From assembly GCF_907165205.1 (NCBI RefSeq), contig NC_058190.1, positions 6,022,001-6,086,000 of the forward strand: DNA of 64,000 nt. Reading direction: 5' to 3'. This document shows, piece after piece, positions 21,570 through 31,780 of the stretch. The notes beneath the pieces were generated by a model that saw only the letters and a program-made list of their open reading frames with translations, was not told the DNA's origin and did no database searches. Each line of letters opens with the position of its first letter. The stretch's first letter is position 1. A program made the position numbers and the translations under genes. The stretch comes from Coccinella septempunctata. Taxonomy: Eukaryota > Arthropoda > Insecta > Coleoptera > Coccinellidae.

Positions 21570-22020
21570 TTATTTAATGCTGCCTTTCCAGGCATTCAAA
21601 TTTATAGCACCTATTCTGATCAATGCGTTAACGAGCTCTATTTTGAAGCATTTTCCAATATAATGTATTTGTCTTTAATTCTTTGCATAAGTTCTTTCTT
21701 CGAATTTCTTTCGGCGGCGTATACATCAGGTATCTCCAGATGAAATAGTTAATTGGGTTCGAATCTGGTGAACGTGCTGGCCATGAATGTGGACCTTCCC
21801 TACCTATCCAGCCATTTGGAATATTTTCTTCGAGAAAATTTCGCACATTTACCGAAGAATGAAATGGCATGTTGAAAATACGTACCGCCAGTATTCTCAT
21901 CAAGTACTGGCAAACAATTCTGAAGAAAATTTAAAAACTCCTCAGCAGTTAATTTGATCGGAAAAACATGTGTTCCTATAAAATGGTTAACCAAAACGGT
22001 ACACCACAGAAATGAATTAG
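21570..22020 (-). pseudogene. Tc1/mariner-type transposase, C-terminal fragment
   Basis: The minus-strand frames give VNHFIGTHVFPIKLTAEEFL, NFLQNCLPVLDE and then NFLEENIPNGWIGREGPHSW followed by PARSPDSNPINYFIWRYL. This is the region between the second and third catalytic positions of the insect group with the WPPRSPDL-x-P-x-DFFLWG signature. Here the conserved Asp of DFF is N (INYF) and two frames are needed, so it is dead. The N-terminal half and terminal repeats are not seen nearby. Confidence 0.7.
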
Positions 22021-22985
22021 AGGGAAGAACTTAGGCAAAGAACGGGAAATGCTAACTGAGGGAAAATACAATTTTGTTGTGAAAAGCTTTACAAAATATT
22101 TTAAAAAGAGGTCAGGTCGTAAATGCATTGAGCAGAATGGAGGACATTTTGAACAGCTCCTATAAATTTGCATGCATGATGAAGAAGCATTCAACTTCTC
22201 CTTCTTTTGTGTATCTGAATGACAGCGAAAAAATGAAAGGGATGTTTTTTTGAGGAAAATAAAAGTGGGGATTTGGTATAAAATTTTTTGAAAAACCTCC
22301 CCCTGCAAAAGTTACACCCCTCCGAAGATTAACAAAAAGAAAATTGTTTTTCTTTTTTATTTTCCCTGCATATTAAGCTTGATATTCTGAAGGGAGTTTG
22401 TTGTTTAATTTTCTGCTATTTTCAAAAATGTTAATATGACCAAAAATTCCAAGGTTTTCAAGAAAATTATTCAGAAGATTTTGATTTATTTTCTGAGGAA
22501 GGAGTCTCAAATAAGCTCAATTCATTCATAGCGTTTCAACATTGTTACGAAAAAGTGTGTAACTTTCAACACAGTCTTCTCTAGGAATGATTTTTTTATT
22601 CTTTTTGCTTCAGATGTTGTGGCGAATGCACATAATAATTTTCAAGGAAAATTCAATCACCTCCCATGACTACCTTTCAAACTATACGCACCATTTATTT
22701 ATAGCGTAAGAAAGAAAATTCTTGGTGTCATGAAACGTCCGAAAGCAACCTCATATAGATAAAGACATTATCGATAATTTTTTCCGGGTTCAAGGACCGT
22801 CAGTTTGTAAATTTTCAGTAAGCACTACCTGAAATTCTGTTCATAAACATCGCTTATTTGTTTCTTGAAGATTTGTGGTGAATCATTTGTAGTGATTGAA
22901 ATTGAATGATTGATTTCAGACTTCTGAAATGATATCCAGTCTGAAGTTAGCGTTAAGGGCCCAACTTCATTTCCTATGCTATTTC
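22021..22985. other. Unassigned stretch
   Basis: AT-rich with no motif found. Open frames here (such as 21976-22308 minus) show no family features. Confidence 0.35.
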
Positions 22986-23555
22986 AAAGTCGCGAAAAAA
23001 AACTAATAAAGTTCGAGTTTCTAACTTGGAATAAGTTCAGTAGGCTGTGATCAGGTTCTAATCCTAACCACTTACATTGAAACAGGTTTCAATAATAAAT
23101 TAAAAACAGGAACAGCATTTGTAGTTTTATCTGCCGAATATGACACACTATGAAAGAACGATTTTATTTTCAAACTTTATACACATCTGAAGTGTAGATA
23201 GATGGTTCGCTTACTGGAAAACATGCTGTCAGATAGAAGGTTTTGTGTTTTTGTAGATAATAACAGTAGTCATTTCAAAACTTTGAATAACGGTCTTCCA
23301 CAAGGATCAGTTTTAGCACCACTTCTTTTCAATTTATATCTGTGTGATATTCCAACGACTTCTGATTTTAGATGCATAGAGAATCAACTAATTACAGATT
23401 TGAAAATTTTGAGGAATTACTTCTACGAGTGGCAGTTGCGTCCTAACACAAATAAAACCGAGGTTTCGTATTTCCATTTGAATAATCATCAAAAATGAAG
23501 GAGTTCTGGATTCCCATTTGGAAAATTTGCTAACTATAATATCCTTCATTAAACA

Positions 23556-24984
23556 CACTGCGCAAAAAAATTAACGCACATTCTGAAAATCTCAATTTCA
23601 ATGAAAGTTAACTCTAAATTGACTTTATAACTTATTTTTTATGTTCTCTCGGGAAGGTTTTGAACGAAACAAGACACATTAAATGGAAGAAAAATTCAGG
23701 ACTTCACCGAATCTTATGTGAAAGAAGAGAAATGAACAATTTCCAGAATACTGAAATGCTGATAAGTGATTTAATACTTGGTATTTCCACGCTTGCGTTA
23801 ATTACAGCTCGGCAACGACGGTTCATGCTCAAAATGAGTGATCTTAAAATGTTCTGATTTAATCCTTCCCAGATTTCTCCGAGTTGGATTCCTAAGTCAT
23901 TAAGAGTAGCTGGATGATTTTCTGAACTTCTCAGCCTTCTATTGAGGTTGTCCCCAACCTGCTCAATCGGATTGAGATCTGGACTTCTTGCTGGCCATTC
24001 CATTCGAGAGACTTCGACCTTCAAGGTTCTCCTGAACGATGCGAGCACGATGGGGTCTGGCATTATCGTCCATAAAAATGAAATTTTCACCAATGTATGG
24101 GGCAGATGGCACTACATGCTCTTCAAGAATGTTCCTTATATACTTATCAGCATTCATAGCTCCATTATCAAGGACCACTAGGTCTGTGCGAGCAGTCAAA
24201 GATATTCCACCCCATACCATAATCGATCCTCCCCCGAAACCAGTAGTATTCAGGAAATTGCACTGAGCATATCTTTCATGTGGACGTCTGTATACAAGAG
24301 AACGTCGATCATAATGGTAGAGGCAGAATCTAGATTCATCTGTGAAGAGAACTCTTTCCCAATCGGCCTCTTCCCAATGGATATGCTGTCTCGCAAAATC
24401 CAAACGCGCCCTTCGATGGGCTGGGGTAAGAGCTGGGCCTCTTGCCGCGACACGAGGCCTTGAATCATATTCTCTGAGGTGATTTCTTATTGTCTGAGTG
24501 ATGATTTGCACCTCATGAGTTTGCTCAAGCTGAATTTGAAGGAGGCGAGCAGTTGCAAACCGTTGTCTCAACGAAGAAACTCTCAAGTAACGTTCTTGAA
24601 TGGCAGTTGTTACCCGTGGTCTACCCTGTCCTGGTCTTCGGACATTCATACCTGTCTCCCTGAATCGCTGCAACATTCTGGACTCACTTGTATGGGAAAC
24701 TCCAAACCTTTCTGTAATTCTTGTGTATGTCCCCTCTTCTTCTCGCAAAACTACCGCTTGGGCACATTCCTCTTGGGTCAAATTGCGTGTTTCGCGTTGC
24801 ATAGCGATCGAGTGTAGAAAATCAAACGAAAGAAAAACTATTGATCACTGATTTGAAGAAAACCGTTGAAAGTGGATAACATATGCATGCATAATTCTGA
24901 TAAAAATAATTATCATTGAGAACACCTTCAGTTGTAGAATAAATTTGAGATTTCCATAATGTGCGTTAATTTTTTTGCGCAGTG
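23556..24984 (-). mobile_element. Tc1-like transposon, near complete
   Basis: The TIRs CACTGCGCAAAAAAATTAAC (23556) and GTTAATTTTTTTGCGCAGTG (ending 24984) frame 1429 bp. The right flank is TA and the left is CA, probably a mutated TA duplication. It carries one transposase gene on the minus strand and sits inside the jockey-type LINE. Confidence 0.9.
23704..24802 (-). pseudogene. Tc1-like transposase, one frameshift from complete
   Basis: This DDE transposase would cut and rejoin DNA at the element's TIRs. It starts MQRETRNLTQEECAQAVVL with a paired-like helix-turn-helix (to ~residue 55), a linker with QGRPR (AT-hook-like), and a second helical domain. The catalytic core follows: first Asp in LFTDESRFCLYHYD (~residue 150), the GGGSIMVWGGIS glycine-rich turn, second Asp in FMDDNARPHRARIV, and, after a frameshift near 24010-23965, WPARSPDLNPIEQVGDNL holding the third acidic residue (E, DD34E type). 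The C-terminal tail continues to ~23710. Total length, ~340 codons, is normal for the family. The start is the only Met ahead of the HTH and lies ~180 bp inside the right TIR, as is usual. The single frameshift suggests a recent death. Confidence 0.85.
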
Positions 24985-25700
24985 TAGCTGGTACTTCAAG
25001 GAGTGCTCCTGCAGCTACTCTTCGAACAGCAGCCCTAGCTTTGGTTTTTTCGGCTGCTGAATATTGTTGCCCCGTTTGGGTCAATAGTGTTCATGTGCAA
25101 AAAATTCATGCACAGTTGAACCTTTCCATGAGAACTATAACTGGAACTATTAGATCTTCATTCAATGGTTACAAGTTCTTTCAAACATTGTACCGCCTCA
25201 TATTTGTAGACAGACTACAGTTATGAATTCCTGGAATAAATTCCAATCCTATCCCGACTCGTTTCCAATTCTACATTCCCGAAAATACCATTCCAAGACT
25301 GAAGTCGCGTAAACCTTTATGGTCCAACTCTTTACTTAATTCGAATATAAGGGACAGAGTCCTTCGGTAGTCTGAATGGAATAGGTGCACTATTTTCAAC
25401 AAAGAATTAGTTATTGATCCCTCGAATAGAGTTCCTGGTTTTGATCTACCCAGGAAAATATGGTGTATTCCGAATCGTATAAGAACAGGTCACGGACGTT
25501 GCAATAGTATGCTTTTCAGGTGGAATTCAGTTGAAAGCCCTAGTTGTGAATGCGCGTAACCAGAAGAAACCATAAATCATCTGGTTAATCTTTGTCCGAT
25601 TTATAAATTTCAGGATGGTTTTAGAGCTATACATGCAGTTTCCGAATCTTTTTTCAATTGGGTTTTCAATTTTGGGTCAATCTGACATATTGAATCTAAT

Positions 25701-26045
25701 TTTATTATTTTACCTTTTTCTGCTTTTGTTTTCTCTCTATTTCAGATAAAAGTTTCTGGTATCTTGGAGGAGACTTTCTGGATTTTCCTTTTTGTTTGAG
25801 AAAGAATCAATTTTTGCACTGTGAGATGCCCTTGAATATGGAATATTTCAGCTTATTTCGTGAACAATCCAGTACACTCACACGGAGAAAGGGTTTTTTA
25901 CTGAGGTTTCTCCCTGAGCCCATGTGTCATACACCAATTTGTATATGGTACCCCGTTTACGCTAACCTCTGCTAAAATTGTATCTCAAACACATGCTATA
26001 ATTATTGTTTGCTGTTAAAGATTCTAATGCTCCGTATCAAAAGAC
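25701..26045. other. Short spacer
   Basis: No feature seen between the LINE end and the TA flank of the next element. Confidence 0.35.
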
Positions 26046-27663
26046 TATACAGGGTGTCCCGTAAAGACCACGTCAAACGAAAACGGAAAGTAGATCAGAA
26101 TGTGCTCTACCTGATGTGAAAAAATCGTTCATATGAAAGTCTCAGTTTTCGAGATATTTGATGTTTTATGAAAATGTTGAATTTTTTCACTTAAACTGCT
26201 TTCTCTCTTGCGGAAGCTACAATTAAATACTTTTCGAATCAGTTTTTTTCCGTAAATTTTATTGAATGATTACTCCAATTCATGCAATGAAAAATACCAC
26301 AAAATATTATACAGGGATTCTGAAAAAAAAAATTGAAATTCATGTTCTGAAGGAAGTGTTTTTTTGTGCTGAATTCTATCTGACGTGCTATAAAAAAAAG
26401 AGACTAGACCTTTTCTGCATATTACGTTGAAAAGTTGCCCATTTTGTGAGGATTCCGAAATGATAAAATACAGGTGAAAAACTTCTTCACGAAAAAAGAT
26501 ATTTGAATGTTTATCGAAAATGGAACATTTCTATGAAAAACTGATTTTTTCACCTTTTCCATAAATACTTTAATTTTGCACTTCCTGCTGAAAATAATCA
26601 ATTAACAAATCAACAAAATGTTATTAAGATGCTAATTCACTGACTGAGTCTTTTTGTTTCTTTTTCTTTGTCTAAAGAACTCTCGAACATCGATATGATG
26701 TGATGCGATTCAATGTTTCACCAGACTTAAATCCTCTGGATTTTTTTACTGGGATTTTTTAAAAAAAGGAAATTTATTCGAATCCTATAAGAGATGAAGC
26801 ACACCGCATTCGTATTTCAGCAGCCAAAATAGCGGGGAGAAGTTTGTATGGTTTGAAAAAGGCATTTCTCAATAGATGATGGGCATGTATTAGCGATGGG
26901 GGTGGTCATTTTGAGCATTTGCTCTAATAAGAATCCTGAATTTTTATTATTGATATTTTTATAAAGTTTCTTCACAATAGATTTGTTGATGTTGAAGGTC
27001 CTGTGCGTTATTACATTATATCATTGCAATTAAAGAAAAAAAAGAAGAATAATTTCATTTTATAAGTAATTTAAGGACTAACTGACATTTTTCAAGAGAA
27101 TTATTCAATATGTTACAGCAGAATCTGCAAAATGAAAGAATTTGTGGAAAAGGTGACAAAATCAGTTTTTCACAGAAATGCTCCATTCTCGATAAACATT
27201 CAAATATCTTTTTTCGTGACAAAGGTTATCACCTGTATTTTACCTTTTCGGAATCCTCACAAAATGGGCAACTTTTCAACGTAATATGCAGAAAAGGTCT
27301 AGTGTCTTTTTTTTATACCACGTCAGATAGAATTCAGCACAAAAAAACACTTCCTTCAGAACATGAATTTAAATTTTTTTTTTTCAGAATCCCTGTATAA
27401 TATTTTGTGGTATTTTTTATTGCATGAATTGAGGTAATCATTCAACAAAATTTACGGAAAAAAACTGATTCGAAAAGTATTTAATTGTAGCTTCCGCAAG
27501 AGAGAAAGCATTTTAAGTGAAAAAATTCAACATTTTCATAAAACATCAAATATCTCGAAAACTGTGAGACTTTCATATGAACGATTTTTTCACATCAGGT
27601 AGAGCACATTCTGATCTACTTTCCGTTTTCGTTTGACGTGGTCTTTACGGGACACCCTGTATA
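26046..27663. mobile_element. Long-TIR (~550 bp) Tc1/mariner-type element
   Basis: The element proper is 26048-27661, starting TACAGGGTGTCCCGTAAAGA and ending with the complement, with TA on each side. The two arms match over ~550 bp (26048-~26600 and ~27110-27661) at high identity, with indels of one or two bases. An inner TACAGGGATTCTG block is present in both. The ~500-bp centre holds a transposase C-terminus. The arms make the long open frame 27110-27400 a repeat artefact. Confidence 0.85.
26714..26927 (+). pseudogene. Transposase C-terminus inside the long-TIR element
   Basis: The plus frame reads VSPDLNPLDFF, a stop, then KKEIYSNPIRDEAHRIRISA, AKIAGRSLYGLKKAFLNR, another stop and WACISDGGGHFEHLL before a natural stop. 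This is the last ~70 codons of the insect SPDL-x-P-x-DFF transposase group, including the third catalytic acidic residue and the GGHFEHLL end. The N-terminal two thirds have been deleted. It ties the CAGGGTG-ended long-TIR elements to a Tc1/mariner-superfamily enzyme. Confidence 0.75.
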
Positions 27664-28297
27664 TAGTAGGCACATTAAAGGTTTTTTTGTTGTTGTACCT
27701 ATCTAAATGTTCAGACCAGACCCATGCTAAGATTTAAGAAGAATTGGCTACAAAATACCAACTTCTAAGGTCACAAAAGGTTCCTTACTACAATTACCAT
27801 CCAGATTCTGTATTGGAAAATGATCATCAGAAGTTTTACTGGGATAGCACGGTTCTCACCGATCAAAAAAGTACACTCAATAGATCCGACCTCATGCCTC
27901 ATACACTCCTGGACAAAAAAAAACAGGGCAAACAAAATGTTCACCGAATTAATTCCAGAATAACTTTCGAGAGTGTCCATTATTTTGATCATTTTGTTTA
28001 TTTGTAGCCTACTTCATCTAGTTTATCACCTTATGTCGAGTCTGCAGTAATTTCAATTGAATTTGAGGCTATACAGGGTAGCACTGTAATTTGTAATTTT
28101 TTCTGAATTTCCCCACTCTGTGGGAGTAATTAGTAACGCAATGATTGACATTTGAATGAGTTTCTAAAGCCTGATCTCCTCTTAACACTTTACATTTTCT
28201 TTGTTAATTCACGTAAATAGCTCTTTCCTCATAGGAAATACGATTTTTCAAACGAAACTATGCAATTTATAACATTAACGATAACACATTAAGAATA
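27664..28297. other. Spacer with stray CAGGGTA end
   Basis: TACAGGGTAGCACTG near 28074 resembles a lone element end. The open frames 27744-28007 (plus) and 27771-27992 (minus) have no motif. Confidence 0.35.
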
Positions 28298-28590
28298 TAC
28301 AGGGTGTACCAAGTGGGAGGGCCTATTAGACGTTTCTGGAGAACCGGACCTATTTGAAATCTGAAAATTTGGATTATGATATTGTTCGACATTATCTACT
28401 GAGCTAAAATATTCTTGAAGCGTGAGCACTTTCAGTTATACAATTACTGTCATTAAACAGTTTTTCTGTATTGATAATACGTTTTCAGCGCCATCTCATT
28501 GTCAAATGTATTTTCACTGGCCAAAACGTAGTCGGTTTTTAGTACTAGCGATATGAGGGCGTTTCCTATCTTTCTAATCTATAATCTTTG
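28298..28590. mobile_element. CAGGGTG end and solo P-like (THAP family) right end
   Basis: TACAGGGTGTACCAAGTGGG starts at 28298 with no matching partner. 28490-28590 (CAGCGCCATCTC ... CCTATCTTTCTAATCTATAATCTTTG) matches the right end of the 16627-19001 element. No left partner is visible. Confidence 0.5.
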
Positions 28591-28654
28591 CCTTTGAGTT
28601 TTGGCATACTGTTGGAATTATCATCAAATCAGCTATCTAACGATGCAAAGATAT

Positions 28655-28829
28655 ACTGGGTGCGCCATTCGAAATAAGAAGGTGGTATAAACGGAAGTTG
28701 CAGAGCTCCGAAAATATTTTAGGGATAAATTTCATTGTCGAAAACTCTAACATGCAAAGTTTGAGCACAAAATCGTGATTAGTTTTCCATAAACGGTTAA
28801 TTTAGGATATCGCGGTGAATCACCCTGTA
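28655..28829. mobile_element. 'TACTGGGTG...GGTGATTCACC' fragment, copy 1
   Basis: GATATACTGGGTGCGCCATT opens it and GAATCACCCTGTA closes it at 28829. The inner TCATTGTCGAAAACTCTAAC block recurs at ~33480-33591 and 38814-39260. Confidence 0.5.
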
Positions 28830-29047
28830 TACTGAAAGAATAGTTTCGATTTCAAACCTTCATCATTGAATTTAACGGTCATTAATCATAGGGGCCGTTG
28901 GCGTTGAAATTTAGGTACCAGAAATCGGCGGCACACATGGCAAATCCCAAAGGGCTGCATATCGGAGCAAGTGCCGGAGGAAGAGAACAAGTGTCCATCC
29001 TCACGAAGGGCTGTCCCATGGGCAGGCATGTGAAGAGAAACAGAGGG

Positions 29048-29055
29048 TATAAATA
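29048..29055 (+). promoter_or_regulatory. TATA box ahead of a likely host-gene first exon
   Basis: TATAAATA in a GC-rich setting lies ~210 bp before an ATG with a perfect splice donor downstream. A start site would be expected near 29078. Confidence 0.5.
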
Positions 29056-29077
29056 GATCCAGAAGACGTGATCCGAC

Positions 29078-29291
29078 CATTCGTCGTGCCGTACCGGACG
29101 TGTATAGCAAGCGGCGTGGTTCTTATCTCTCGCTTTTTCGATCTGCTGCTGTGGTCCTCCGGTCGCGACTGCGGCCACTACCAGTGATTCGAGTGTGCGA
29201 AGAGCGCGTTTATCTCATACCGTGAGACCGCTCAGGAAAATTGCCGGGAAACACTTGAAATGGAAGTGAAGTGGAAAGGACAGTTTTTGCT
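29078..29291 (+). CDS. Likely first exon of a host gene (5' UTR plus 11-residue start)
   Basis: ATG at 29260 gives MEVKWKGQFL plus two bases of a Leu codon, then a consensus donor GTAAGT at 29292. The charged start followed by a hydrophobic turn is what the beginning of a signal peptide split by intron 1 would look like, as in many insect secreted and cuticular proteins; that is inference. The ~300 bp upstream are clearly richer in G and C than the rest of the window, contain no repeat end and include a TATA box. I could not find exon 2: acceptors I tried within 8 kb either close the frame or give nothing hydrophobic. The intron may be long and run beyond the window. The coding part is 29260-29291; 29078 is an assumed transcription start. 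A minus-strand 98-codon frame over the same DNA looks like a shadow. Confidence 0.5.
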
Positions 29292-29297
29292 GTAAGT

Positions 29298-29779
29298 TTT
29301 TTTTTTAATTCTCCCGGACGGTGTTGGACTTGATGAGGGCGCGAAAAGGAATAATAACGAATTGATAATATTTTTGAAATGATTCAGAAGCCATTGTTCT
29401 AAAATAATAAATATAATTTATATCGCAACAAAATATTTAACAGTATAAAAGTACATTTTGAGGCAACTCAACAACAATTATGTGATTTGCGGACTCAATC
29501 AAAAAATTAAACAGAAAAAGGATTGGATTCACGAAAATTTGTTTCGATGTATCTTCTCCTCAATGACATCTTTAGTTCTTTGCTTTTGTTATATTTATTG
29601 GCATTAATGATCATCTTTCTATAAAACATTAGGAATCCCTTCTTAGCATCTTTTCCTAACTAGTTTTCTCTTTCGCTTCAATAAGATGGCTTTGCTAATT
29701 TGTCTTGAGAATGGGATATTCTTCAATACAATAATTGTTTCTATCGAAAAATATTTAATTTTTTTTAGCTCAATAGGTA
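29298..29779. other. AT-rich stretch, probably intron 1 of the candidate gene
   Basis: No repeat end or coding motif seen until the next element. Confidence 0.35.
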
Positions 29780-30470
29780 TAAAGGGTGAGTCTTTGACTC
29801 GTACAAATATTTCACTAGTATATTCTGGAGGTCATAAGAATCACTTTTTTCATTCACCATTTTTTCCGAATCGGCTCCGGTTTGAAAGATAAAGGCTCTT
29901 GAAAAACCATAAAGAAATGTTATTTTCAGTTTTATCCCACAAGCCGTTTTATCGAAAGAAATGAATTTCGAGATTAAGTTTTTAGTTTATTTGATGAATC
30001 TTTTTCGAACACAAGATATCACATACGTTTTCCAGTCTTCTCATTAGGACCATTACGTACTATAAAAATACCAAAAATTCAAAGAATCCAACTCTTGAAA
30101 CTAAGTTGGATGCTAGCTAATGAAAATTTTATCGTTTTGTAAAATAAATTCTTCATATTTCCTCGCATAATGCGTCGTTTTCAAGTAATTTGATGTTCAA
30201 AAACAAAAAATATTTCTGAAATTCGTAAAATTGTGTACCGAATGAACTCTTTTTAAAAGATCCACGGATTTTTAGTGTCACTGATTTAGCTAGTTATTCT
30301 GAAAGTAATCTAAATTTTTCAGGGGTGGCACAGATCATTATGAAAACTTAAAAATGGCTAGATGTTTTTATCAGAGCCGAATCTGAAAAAATGATATGGA
30401 AAAAAGTGTTTTTTTTGGCCTCATGAATCTACTGTTGAAATATTTGTATGACAAAGACTCACCCTGTATA
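29780..30470. mobile_element. 'CAGGGTGAGTCTTTG' foldback, copy 1
   Basis: The left end AAAGGGTGAGTCTTTGACTC and right end CAAAGACTCACCCTGTA are inverted, with TA after the right end. Arms include ACAAATATTT...AGTA and the complementary CTACTGTTGAAATATTTGT. Related copies are at 46285, 51333, 53109 and 58191. Confidence 0.7.
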
Positions 30471-30474
30471 ATAA

Positions 30475-31780
30475 TACAGGATATAAATGAAAAGTTGCTA
30501 AAAATTCAAGGGGCGACTCCTTGTCAAAAAATTATGTAGGTCTTCCATATAATTTTTTCACAGCTCTTGATTTTACGGGGTGTTTCATGAACATTGATAC
30601 AAACAAATTCAGGATATTGTTCTCTGATGAGTTATTGAGAGTCGGACTGTTTCTCGAGGTTTTTGACCGGAAATGCTTCGTTTCCAGGGTACAGGGCATT
30701 GAATATATCTATATTAATAAAAGGGGATCTATGGTTTACTTCAAAATACTTTATTGTTCAAACGATAGCACCAAATTGGACAATTCTTTTTTTTGTTGTG
30801 TTTATTATTGTTAGGGCAAGGTTTATGTAACAAAATATTCCCAAAAAAAATTGTACAGAACAGAAAAAAATGCATTCCTTTTTCTTACGACCAATCGAGC
30901 AATCACGATGAGTTAGTTATTATTATCTACCCTAGAAATAATTTAAATGGCAAAACTAGGTTTGCCGGGTCAGCTAGTTCTAAATAAATAACGAATTTCT
31001 CGATATTTTCGTTAGGGCTTGAGATATTTGAACGTGTTCTGGTAAAAGTGGATACCTCATTAAGGTGAAGGTTCAATTAACTTTGAATATCCCGTCTTCA
31101 GCATCTACAGTGGTTTGCGTAGTGGCATTTCTTTCATATTTTTGAAGGAAAATAGAAGCTACGCCAGTGACACTTTTCAATTTTCATCAAAAAGAGTCCC
31201 TGCGCCACTTTTCAGTGAAAATTTGTTATTCAGAAATATACTCGGGTTGAATTGTTGAAAATGGCCGCCTCCAGCTAGTGTACAAGAGTAATTCTCACTA
31301 CGTTTTGAAAATATTGGAGATTATCATTTAATTGGGAAACATGTAACACCCTGTATCTTGGAAAAGCAGCATTTCCGGGCAAAGCCTACATAGTCTTTCC
31401 GACTCCAAATAACTCATCAGAGATTAATATCCTGAATATGTTCGCAATTTTTACGAAACAGCTCTTAGAACTCTTAGAAACTAGAAAACTAATTCAATTG
31501 AACACAAAAAAATATTAGTACAAGAAGGGGAAGACTTCAATCCTAATATTTTAACTTGTATTCGTTTCATGGCCTCATTTGTTACGTGTCAAAAAATTCA
31601 TCATATGTTCAATGCTGCTTGTTACGAAAATTTAAAATTGCTACTCAGGAGCCATATGTAGGGATCTGTATCTACACAGCGTCTGATCAACTAATAACTG
31701 TTAAGAAAGAGTCACACTATTTTTTGACAAGGAACCAACCCTTAAATTTCTTCTTAACTATTTTCATTTACACCCTGCTT
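30475..31780. mobile_element. 'TACAGGRTRTAAATGAA' element, copy 1, with nested Helitron
   Basis: The left TACAGGATATAAATGAAAAG and right TTTTCATTTACACCCTG are inverted, with CCTTGTCAAAAAAT further in on both sides. It starts four bases after the TA that ends the previous element. It is related to 54919-56796, which has a transposase remnant; none is recognised here. Confidence 0.6.
30708..30977 (+). mobile_element. Non-autonomous Helitron, 270 bp
   Basis: It starts TCTATATTAATAAAAGG directly after an A. It ends CTAG (30974-30977) directly before a T. A GGCAAA...TTTGCC hairpin stands about ten bases before the end, in the block TTTGCCGGGTCAGCTAG. 5' TC, 3' hairpin plus CTAG and insertion between A and T are the Helitron signature. 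No Rep/helicase frame. Confidence 0.8.

Larger units (their letters stand above)
22990..25700 (+). pseudogene. Jockey-type LINE reverse transcriptase, split by a Tc1 element
   Basis: The plus strand reads TTYIETGFNNKLKTGTAFVV, LSAEYDTL (first RT Asp region with D replaced), MVRLLENMLSDRRFCVFVDN and LNNGLPQGSVLAPLLFNLY (RT block B). It then jumps over the missing YxDD block to LRNYFYEWQLRPNTNKTEVS. After the Tc1 insertion (23556-24984) it resumes with SAPAATLRTAALALVFSAAE, SMRTITGTIRS, then GFDLPRK-, NRIRTGHGRC- and CEC-like blocks, down to ~25690. This order is that of jockey-clade LINEs of insects. Stops, frameshifts and the YADD deletion show it was already dead or has decayed since. No 3' tail was identified. 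Confidence 0.8.

Noticed and set aside
23942..24851. Plus-strand frames over the Tc1 element
   Set aside because: Antisense shadows of the Tc1 transposase.
27110..27400. 96-codon plus-strand frame
   Set aside because: Lies in the right arm of the long inverted repeat; the left arm version is broken, and there is no motif.
28882..29178. 98-codon minus-strand open frame
   Set aside because: It covers the GC-rich promoter block of the plus-strand candidate gene, has no family motif and no promoter of its own.
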